Positions 57,934 to 64,000 of a stretch of DNA of 64,000 nucleotides are shown here, piece after piece. The DNA is from Brevibacillus panacihumi (GTDB lineage: Bacteria > Bacillota > Bacilli > Brevibacillales > Brevibacillaceae), in assembly GCF_003710985.1 (NCBI RefSeq), contig NZ_RHHT01000002.1, positions 1 to 64,000 of the forward strand. Direction: 5' to 3'. Position numbers and translations under genes: made by a program. The notes under the pieces are model-generated. The model worked only from the letters and a program-made list of their open reading frames with translations. It searched no databases and was not told where the DNA came from. Position 1 is the stretch's first letter. Each line of letters begins with the position of its first letter.

Positions 57934-57980
57934 GGAACAAGCTGACACCGATCAACGGTGCTCTGCTTGTTCCTTTTTTT
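57934..57980 (+). terminator. Terminator of the crystallin-like gene
   Basis: GGAACAAGC ... GCTTGTTCC with an inner CACCG/CGGTG hairpin, followed by TTTTTTT. The rest of 57882-58120 has no supported gene. Confidence 0.9.
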
Positions 57981-58120
57981 CGTGACAATCAATGAATACT
58001 GGGGAGGATTAAAAGAAAAATATCAGAATAATGAATTAATGGTAGATTTTTTATCGGCTTTACCTGTTTACTCTGGGAAGAGAAGACCCATTTGGGATTG
58101 GGAAGAAGGAGGAGAAGGCG

Positions 58121-59056
58121 ATGGCATTGGATCCGCAAGCAAAGGCTTTTTTGGACATGAATGAGGCGGCAGGAGTACCCGCGACCAGCACGTTGACTCC
58201 GGAGGAGAATCGGCTGCGCACGGCGGATTTCGGTAAGCTGGCGGGAATCCCTAAAGCAGTTGCGCGGGTGGAGAATCGACTGATCCCGGTAGAAGGTGCA
58301 CAGATCGGAATTCGCATGTATACCCCGAAGGGAACCGGGCCGTTTCCCGTGTTTGTCTATTTTCACGGCGGAGGCTGGGTCATCGGCGATTTGGATACCG
58401 TGGATACTGTGTGCCGCAATATTGCGCATGAATCAGATTGCCTGGTTGTATCCGTCGATTATCGACTGGCGCCGGAGCATAAATTTCCGATCCCTGTGTA
58501 TGACTGTTACGCGGCAGTGGAGTGGGTAGCCCGTCATGCGGCAACATTCCAGGGAGATCCCGAAAAAATCGCGGTTGGCGGAGACAGCGCAGGAGGGAAC
58601 CTGGCGGCCGTGGTCGCGCAGCTTGCGAAGGAACGCCAGGGACCGGCTCTGTCTTTTCAGGCCTTGATTTACCCTGCCGTACAGCTTGGCTGTGACACGG
58701 AATCGTACCGTGAAAATGGAGAGGGTTATTTTCTGACTGCTGACAGCATGAACTGGTTTTTCCAGCAATATCTGAACGGGGAGGAAGACAAGCAGAACGT
58801 GCTTGCGTCACCGCTGTTGCAGGAGGATTTGACTGGCTTGCCCCCGGCGCTTGTGATCACGGCTGAGTATGATCCGCTGCGGGACGAGGGAGCCATGTAC
58901 GCACAAAGGCTTCGAGAAGCAGGAGTCCCCGTCGAGCACACCTGCTATGAGGGCATGATCCATGGATTTTTTTGGATGGGCGGGATCATGGACAAAGGAG
59001 CCCAGGCCGTCTCACAGGTAGCCAACAGCCTGCGCAGCGTCTTTTTGCGATTATGA
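58121..59056 (+). CDS. Alpha/beta hydrolase of the hormone-sensitive lipase family
   Basis: 311-aa esterase/lipase. The oxyanion motif HGGGW is near 80 and the nucleophile serine is in GDSAGG near 153. The acid lies in EYDPLRDEG near 248 and the histidine in IHGFFWM near 280. These are typical of family IV (HSL-like) carboxylesterases acting on short-chain esters. No signal peptide. GGAGGAG precedes the ATG. Single-gene unit with its own terminator. Confidence 0.92.
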   Translation: MALDPQAKAFLDMNEAAGVPATSTLTPEENRLRTADFGKLAGIPKAVARVENRLIPVEGAQIGIRMYTPKGTGPFPVFVYFHGGGWVIGDLDTVDTVCRNIAHESDCLVVSVDYRLAPEHKFPIPVYDCYAAVEWVARHAATFQGDPEKIAVGGDSAGGNLAAVVAQLAKERQGPALSFQALIYPAVQLGCDTESYRENGEGYFLTADSMNWFFQQYLNGEEDKQNVLASPLLQEDLTGLPPALVITAEYDPLRDEGAMYAQRLREAGVPVEHTCYEGMIHGFFWMGGIMDKGAQAVSQVANSLRSVFLRL

Positions 59057-59090
59057 CCCAAGCGGGGGGCGCGAAGCATTCGCAATATTG

Positions 59091-59134
59091 CCTCGTCCAG
59101 CATATCTTCGGAGTGTTGGACGGGGTTTTCTTTT
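59091..59134 (+). terminator. Terminator of the hydrolase gene
   Basis: CCTCGTCCA, loop, TGGACGGGG followed by TTTTCTTTT. Confidence 0.85.
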
Positions 59135-59209
59135 CTGGGGACGATGCTCCACTTGCTTCTTCTCCACATATGATGGTGGGGGAAAGCTAGCAAGAGAGGA
59201 GTTTCGCAG

Positions 59210-59911
59210 ATGAGAAATCGCCAAGCGAAGATGGAAGAAGAGCTGCAAGTGATGGCTTATCGGCTGGAATCGAAATCTCCGCAGGATGTGTTGGTGTGGG
59301 CCATGGAGGAATACGGTTCCGGTCTCGTTCTCGCCTCCAGCTTCGGCGCGGAGGACGTTGTATTGGTTGACATGCTGCATAAGCTGGCTCCAACTGTGCC
59401 CGTCTTTTATCTGGATACCAACAAGCATTTCAAAGAGACCTACGAGACGCGAGACCGTCTGCAAGAGCGCTACGGGGCTTCCTTTCTCCAGGTTTTGCCC
59501 CAACTGACTCTGGAAGAGCAAGCTGCCAAGCACGGTGATCGGCTGTGGGAGAAGGACCCCAATCTCTGCTGCCAAATCCGCAAGGTAGAGCCGTTGCAGC
59601 GCATTTTGGCAGAGTACGAGGCGTGGATTACAGGGATTCGCAGGGAACAGTCGCCGACGCGAGCCAATGCGAAGAAGGTAGAGTGGGACGAAAAATTTAA
59701 CCTGGTCAAGTTCAATCCGTTGGCGGACTGGACGCATAATCAGGTATGGGAGTATATACATCAGCATGATGTACCCTACAATCCGCTGCATGATCAGCAT
59801 TACCCGAGTATTGGCTGCGAGGTCTGCACGCGTCAGGTCATGCCGGGTGAGGATCCTCGCGCAGGGCGTTGGTCCGGTTTTGCCAAGACAGAATGCGGGT
59901 TGCACAAATGA
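59210..59911 (+). CDS. cysH: Phosphoadenylyl/adenylyl sulfate reductase
   Basis: 233-aa CysH. It reduces APS or PAPS to sulfite with thioredoxin or glutathione. The PP-loop [12 protein letters not shown] is near 44, and the redox Cys is in ECGLH at the C-terminus. Four extra cysteines, C-C in NLCCQIRK and C-x2-C in GCEVCT, bind a [4Fe-4S] cluster, the mark of enzymes that accept APS. AGAGAGGAG precedes the ATG. Sulfate adenylyltransferase follows with overlapping or closely spaced start, forming the first steps of sulfate assimilation. Confidence 0.94.
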   Translation: MRNRQAKMEEELQVMAYRLESKSPQDVLVWAMEEYGSGLVLASSFGAEDVVLVDMLHKLAPTVPVFYLDTNKHFKETYETRDRLQERYGASFLQVLPQLTLEEQAAKHGDRLWEKDPNLCCQIRKVEPLQRILAEYEAWITGIRREQSPTRANAKKVEWDEKFNLVKFNPLADWTHNQVWEYIHQHDVPYNPLHDQHYPSIGCEVCTRQVMPGEDPRAGRWSGFAKTECGLHK

Positions 59912-59934
59912 GTGAAGAGATGGGGGAAATCAAC

Positions 59935-61098
59935 ATGTGCGCGATTGCGCCCCACGGAGGAAAACTGATTGAACGACTGTTGCCGCGAGGAGAAAATGCA
60001 ATTTCAGTAAAGACTGATCACGTCGTCGTTGTAGATAAATGGACGTTGTCTGATTTGGACTGCCTGGCAATCGGCGCCTTTTCGCCGTTGACGGGGTTTT
60101 TGGGTGAAGCGGATTATCAATCTGTGGTAGAGTCGATGCGTCTGACGGATGGGACGGTCTGGCCGTTGCCTGTCACGTTGGCCGTTGACCCTTTCCGTTA
60201 CCAGGGAGTGCGGCCCGGCGACCGTGTCTTGCTGCGAGGGGAAGATGGCGTGGATTACGCACTGCTCCAGGTGGAGAGCTGCTATCTGCCCGACAAGCAG
60301 AAAGAAGCGTCGTTCGTCTTTCGGACGACAGACGAAGCGCATCCGGGAGTACAAAAGCTGTATGCAAAACCAGCCCTTTACCTGGGCGGACCGGTAGAAG
60401 TATGGAGGCGTCCGGAGCCGGAGCGCTTTGGCGATTATTACCTGACACCGGCACAGACGCGCGAGAGGTTCGCAGCAAATGGCTGGAAGAGTGTGGTCGG
60501 CTTCCAGACGCGCAATCCGATTCATCGGGCACACGAGTACATCCAGAAAGCAGCGTTGGAAATCGTCGATGGACTGTTTCTCAATCCCTTGATGGGCGAG
60601 ACCAAGTCCGACGACGTGCCTGCCGCTGTGCGCATGAAAAGTTACTTGGCGTTGCTGGAACACTACTACCCCAAGGACCGTGTGCTGCTGGCCGCTTTTC
60701 CGGCTGCCATGCGCTATGCGGGACCTCGTGAGGCTGTTTTTCATGCACTGGTGCGAAAAAATTACGGATGCACGCATTTTATTGTCGGACGGGACCATGC
60801 CGGAGTCGGCGATTACTACGGCACGTATGACGCCCAGCATATTTTCCGGCAATTCAAGCCGGAGGACTTAGGGATTCAATTGCTCTTTTTCGAACACAGC
60901 TACTACTGCCGCTCTTGTCAGGGCATGGTGACTGCCAAGACATGTCCGCATGATGCGAGTCACCACATAGCGCTGTCGGGGACGAAGGTGCGCGCCATGC
61001 TGCGTGAAGGACAGACGCCACCGCCGGAATACAGTCGTCCCGAGGTGGCCAGGATCTTGATCGAAGGCATGCGGGAGCAGGAGGTTCGCAGCCACTGA
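59935..61098 (+). CDS. sat: Sulfate adenylyltransferase
   Basis: 387-aa homodimeric ATP sulfurylase, converting sulfate and ATP to APS for CysH. Active-site motifs: [18 protein letters not shown] near 200 and [11 protein letters not shown] near 285, plus [13 protein letters not shown] near 345. CRSC and CPHD near 325-340 match a zinc site seen in bacterial forms. ATG 59935 after GGGGGAAA gives the usual N-terminus (APHGG); ATG 59908, overlapping the cysH stop, is an alternative. Confidence 0.94.
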   Translation: MCAIAPHGGKLIERLLPRGENAISVKTDHVVVVDKWTLSDLDCLAIGAFSPLTGFLGEADYQSVVESMRLTDGTVWPLPVTLAVDPFRYQGVRPGDRVLLRGEDGVDYALLQVESCYLPDKQKEASFVFRTTDEAHPGVQKLYAKPALYLGGPVEVWRRPEPERFGDYYLTPAQTRERFAANGWKSVVGFQTRNPIHRAHEYIQKAALEIVDGLFLNPLMGETKSDDVPAAVRMKSYLALLEHYYPKDRVLLAAFPAAMRYAGPREAVFHALVRKNYGCTHFIVGRDHAGVGDYYGTYDAQHIFRQFKPEDLGIQLLFFEHSYYCRSCQGMVTAKTCPHDASHHIALSGTKVRAMLREGQTPPPEYSRPEVARILIEGMREQEVRSH

Positions 61099-61117
61099 TA
61101 TGGTTTTTGACAAAAGG

Positions 61118-61174
61118 TCGCTCTTTTTGGAATGGTGGGCGGATCTCCCGCATTCTTTCAAGGAGCGATTTTTT
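61118..61174 (+). terminator. sat terminator
   Basis: TCGCTCTTTTTGGAATG ... CATTCTTTCAAGGAGCGA, with an inner GGG/CCC stem, followed by TTTTTT. Confidence 0.82.
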
Positions 61175-61363
61175 GTGTCTCGAGAATTTTCTCCACAGCG
61201 GATACGCCTTCCATAGATACCCATTTTTGCAGAAAAGCCTGTTCGTTGCCGAGTGAAAAATGAGGAGCCATTGTATGCGCTTTCACGCATAAGCAGCGTG
61301 GTGATGCGGTTTTTGGCTGAACATTCGTTCGGACGAAAGTCATTATAATTCTTGAGTTATTCG
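61175..61363. other. Non-coding gap between sat and the ilv promoter
   Basis: I see no gene with a ribosome binding site here. A small TGCG-CTTTCA-CGCA hairpin near 61276 and a TTCG/CGAA stem near 61325 are the only structures noted. Confidence 0.5.
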
Positions 61364-61392
61364 TTGACACCCCCATGGTGCCTAGCTATAAT
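61364..61392 (+). promoter_or_regulatory. Consensus sigma-A promoter of the ilv leader
   Basis: TTGACA (61364-61369), 17-bp spacer, TATAAT (61387-61392): a perfect consensus. Start near 61399. Confidence 0.92.
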
Positions 61393-61398
61393 CAGACG

Positions 61399-61737
61399 TA
61401 ACACTTTATTTTCTGACAACTACAATATTGGAAATATTGTATGAATAGCAGGCTTTGACGAGGATGGTGCACGACTACTCTTTCCCAGAGAGCCCGGGAT
61501 GCTGCGAACCGGGTAAAGAGAGCGATGCATTGCTCACCTCTGAGCCGTTTTGCTGAAAGCTGCGAGGGCAGTCAGTAGGCAAAACCGTTTAACACCCGTT
61601 AGCGTGTTACAGTCCACAAACAATGTGACTGGCTGAGATCGGCCGACCGTGAGGCGCCGATGAAGTTGGGTGGTACCGCGAACCCTTTCGCCCCAAAAGA
61701 CATGGAACAAGAACCGTGTCGGGGCGAAAGGGTTTTT
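61399..61737 (+). ncRNA. T-box leader of ilvB
   Basis: T-box GGTGGTACCGCG at 61669-61680, then the terminator AACCCTTTCGCCCC ... GGGGCGAAAGGGTT with T-run (61681-61737). Stem I contains AGAGAGCCCGGG and its partner. A CTC triplet near 61541 followed by ACC is a plausible specifier and would mean leucine, as in the ilv-leu leader of Bacillus. The specifier call is by eye. Confidence 0.93.
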
Positions 61738-61791
61738 CTATGTGGTTATAGTTAAAAACAATACCTGTTGAAACTGGGAGGGGGAGAGAAA

Positions 61792-63528
61792 ATGAGTGTT
61801 GAAATCGCTGAATTGAACAGTAAAAGAAGCATGCCGCCAATTCAGTTCGGTGAAGAAGTATCCGGTGCTGAAACGCTGCTGCGCTGTCTGATCCTGGAGG
61901 AAGTTGAGCACATTTTTGGTTATCCCGGCGGGGCTGTACTGCCCATCTATGACTCATTGTACGGGAGCTACTTTAAGCACATTTTGACCCGCCACGAGCA
62001 AGGAGCGATCCACGCTGCAGATGGATATGCTCGCGCTACAGGCAAACCTGGCGTATGTATCGCTACTTCCGGTCCGGGCGCTACCAACCTGGTGACAGGG
62101 ATTGCAACTGCACAGATGGATTCTGTGCCGCTGGTCTGCATTACCGGGAACGTCGCTCAGAACCTGATCGGAACGGACGCTTTCCAGGAGGCGAATATTA
62201 CCGGCATCACGATCCCGATTACCAAGCACAGCTACTTCGTGCGAGACGTGCGCGATCTGCCGAGAATCGTCAAGGAAGCGTTCCATATCGCCACGACAGG
62301 CCGTCCCGGCCCCGTGCTGATTGACATTCCAAAAGACGTAGCCAATGCGAAAGCGCCTTTCTACTATCCGGAGGAAGTGAACATCCGCGCATACCGCGCT
62401 TCGCTTGTACCGAGTGATGAAGAAGTAAACACATTCGTTAAGGCGATCAGCTCCGCAAAAAAACCAGTGATTCTCGCTGGCGGCGGAATCATTGCAGCCG
62501 GTGCTGACAAAGAACTTCTGGCATTTGCCGAAAAGACCCGCATCCCTGTGATCAACACTTTTATGGGATTGGGCGGCTTCCCTGGCGTACACGAACTGTC
62601 GCTTGGAATGCCGGGCATGCACGGAAGCTACACAGCCAACCAGGCGATCCTGCAAGCAGATTGTGTAATCGGACTTGGCGCTCGTTTTGATGACCGCATC
62701 ACGATGGGACGCACCAAAGAATTCGCTCCGAATGCACGCATCGTTCACGTGGACATTGACCCTGCTGAGCTGGGGAAAAACGTGGCGACAGCAGTCACCG
62801 TCGCTGGAGATGTGAAAAGCACGCTGCAAAAGGCCTTGCCGCTGGTGTCGGCATGTGACTCGCAGGCTTGGATCGACCAGCTGAAAGAGTGGCAGCAGCA
62901 ACAGCCGTACAAGTATAAGAAGGAAGACGGCGTCTTGAAGCCGCAAGCGGTAATTGAGCTTCTGTACAACACGACAGAGGGCGAGGCAATCGTCACGACT
63001 GACGTGGGACAGCATCAGATGTGGACCGCTCAGTACTACAAATTCAAGCACTCTCGCTCCTTCATTTCTTCCGGCGGCCTCGGCACGATGGGCTTTGGCT
63101 TCCCTTCCGCGATCGGAGCGCAAATCGCGAATCCAGACCGGACAGTCATTGCAGTAGTAGGGGATGGCGGCTTCCAGATGACCAATCAGGAGCTGGCGAT
63201 TGTCTCCCAGTACAACATTCCGGTCAAGGTAGTCATTCTGAACAACCAGTGCTTAGGGATGGTTCGCCAGTGGCAAGAGCTCTTCTACGACAACCGCTAC
63301 AGCGAGATCGATCTGACCTGCAGCCCGGATTTCGTCAAGCTGGCTGAAGCCTACGGTGTCAAAGGCATGCGCGCAAGCACGCAAGAAGAAGCAGAGCGCG
63401 TATGGGCGGAAGCACTGAAGCACGACGGCCCTGTAGTCATCGACTTCCGCGTAGCACAGGGAGAAAATGTCTATCCGATGGTTGCGTCAGGCAACACCTT
63501 AGATCAGATGGAATTGGGGGAAGAGTAG
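61792..63528 (+). CDS. ilvB: Acetolactate synthase large subunit
   Basis: 578-aa thiamine-diphosphate enzyme, first common step of branched-chain amino acid synthesis (two pyruvate to acetolactate, or pyruvate plus 2-oxobutyrate). Motifs: [14 protein letters not shown] near 46, the catalytic Glu in [15 protein letters not shown] near 74, [14 protein letters not shown] near 96, and the ThDP/Mg motif [29 protein letters not shown] near 455-483. Start ATG 61792 follows GGGAGGGGG. Coupled to the regulatory subunit gene. Confidence 0.96.
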   Translation: MSVEIAELNSKRSMPPIQFGEEVSGAETLLRCLILEEVEHIFGYPGGAVLPIYDSLYGSYFKHILTRHEQGAIHAADGYARATGKPGVCIATSGPGATNLVTGIATAQMDSVPLVCITGNVAQNLIGTDAFQEANITGITIPITKHSYFVRDVRDLPRIVKEAFHIATTGRPGPVLIDIPKDVANAKAPFYYPEEVNIRAYRASLVPSDEEVNTFVKAISSAKKPVILAGGGIIAAGADKELLAFAEKTRIPVINTFMGLGGFPGVHELSLGMPGMHGSYTANQAILQADCVIGLGARFDDRITMGRTKEFAPNARIVHVDIDPAELGKNVATAVTVAGDVKSTLQKALPLVSACDSQAWIDQLKEWQQQQPYKYKKEDGVLKPQAVIELLYNTTEGEAIVTTDVGQHQMWTAQYYKFKHSRSFISSGGLGTMGFGFPSAIGAQIANPDRTVIAVVGDGGFQMTNQELAIVSQYNIPVKVVILNNQCLGMVRQWQELFYDNRYSEIDLTCSPDFVKLAEAYGVKGMRASTQEEAERVWAEALKHDGPVVIDFRVAQGENVYPMVASGNTLDQMELGEE

Positions 63529-64000
63529 ATGCAGCGACATACGATTGCCGTACTAGTAAATGATCAGCCCGGCGTATTGACCCGTGTCGCGACTCTGTTC
63601 GGCCAACGAGGCTTCAACATCGACAGCATCACAGTCGGTGGGTCCGAGGAGGCAGGCTTGTCCCGCATGGTCATCAGCACCGGGGGGGATGATCAGCAGA
63701 TCAATCAGTTGATGAAGCAGCTGTACAAACTCATCGACGTGATCTCGGTCACCAATCTGAGCGCCAATCCCTTTGTATCGCGGGAACTGGCTCTGATCAA
63801 GGTAAGTGCCACTCCAAGTCAATTGGCGGAACTCAACGGAATTGTGGAGCCGTTCCGGGCAGCCATTGTCGATGTGGGACCAGAATCGCTGATCATCCAG
63901 GTGACGGGTGATACAGAGAAAATCGACGCTTTGCTCATCCTTTTGCAAAGCTATGGTGTACTCGAATTGACTCGAACCGGGTCAGTGGCGATGGCACGCA
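63529..64000 (+). CDS. ilvN: Acetolactate synthase small subunit (partial, cut by window end)
   Basis: The first 157 codons are in the window. An N-terminal ACT domain (HTIAVLVNDQPGVLTRVATLFGQRGFNIDSITVG) binds valine for feedback inhibition; the second half continues as in IlvN/IlvH (RELALIKVSA, FRAAIVDVGPESLIIQVTGD). The start codon directly follows the ilvB stop, so the two are translationally coupled. About 160-170 aa is usual, so little is missing. Confidence 0.95.
   Translation, partial: MQRHTIAVLVNDQPGVLTRVATLFGQRGFNIDSITVGGSEEAGLSRMVISTGGDDQQINQLMKQLYKLIDVISVTNLSANPFVSRELALIKVSATPSQLAELNGIVEPFRAAIVDVGPESLIIQVTGDTEKIDALLILLQSYGVLELTRTGSVAMAR

Noticed and set aside
57958-58164. 68-codon plus-strand frame before the hydrolase
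   Set aside because: Begins inside a terminator and overlaps the hydrolase start in another frame.
61158-61376. 72-codon minus-strand frame between sat and the ilv leader
   Set aside because: Overlaps the sat terminator and the ilv promoter, and lacks a ribosome binding site.

Overview
The window looks like chromosome of an endospore-forming, low-to-mid GC Bacillota of the Brevibacillus type (genus inferred from gene content and codon use, not proven). Spore genes support this: gerQ-cwlJ, a CotF-like coat protein, a CdaS-type diadenylate cyclase and a YtxC homologue. So do T-box leaders on thrS and ilvB, an L20 leader ahead of infC-rpmI-rplT with an ATT start for IF3, strong AGGAGG ribosome binding sites, and sigma-A promoters. 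I see no rRNA, tRNA, CRISPR array, prophage or transposase.

Layout. 1-2.4 kb: a possible diverged repeat copy, two candidate small RNAs, mscL with a zinc ribbon, and a BcrC-like PAP2 phosphatase. 2.5-14.3 kb: one long plus-strand operon that looks like a complete MurNAc salvage route. It runs anmK, a peptide/muropeptide ABC transporter (binding protein, two permeases, two ATPases), an AmiE-like serine hydrolase, murQ, then a glcD/glcF pair. MurQ releases D-lactate, and the FAD plus Fe-S pair could oxidise it. The binding-protein gene carries an in-frame TAA. 14.3-21.9 kb: pucG-like aminotransferase, two DAACS symporters, an RpiR regulator, a HemL-like aminotransferase and a Gfo/Idh/MocA oxidoreductase. 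21.9-22.1 kb: a 200-bp multi-hairpin repeat with 17-bp terminal inverted repeats. 22.2-25.2 kb: LysR regulator divergent from a dipeptidase and a P1-family aminopeptidase. 25.3-33.2 kb: SDR and MerR with a visible MerR-type operator, ilvE, Nudix, MFS exporter, Eis-like acetyltransferase, PilZ protein. 33.3-38.9 kb: a DUF2087/GIY-YIG fusion protein, germination and coat genes, mqnC (futalosine menaquinone pathway). 38.9-41.3 kb: feoA with FeoB split into two genes.

41.6-44.8 kb: ytxC and T-box-controlled thrS, then cdaS. 45.5-55.8 kb: a coherent tungsten/molybdopterin island. A TupABC-type oxyanion transporter and its HTH-PBP regulator lie divergent from an aldehyde:ferredoxin oxidoreductase. 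moaD and a second small protein ending in Gly-Gly follow, then moeA, a moeA-PBP fusion and moaA. The regulator and the second MoeA share a homologous PBP-like domain. 55.9-57.4 kb: infC-rpmI-rplT. 57.5-61.1 kb: a small beta-gamma-crystallin-like protein with a sporulation-type -10 element, an HSL-family hydrolase, and cysH-sat. 61.4-64 kb: T-box leader, ilvB, and ilvN cut by the window edge.

The two systems most worth attention are the MurNAc-to-D-lactate salvage operon and the tungsten aldehyde oxidoreductase island.
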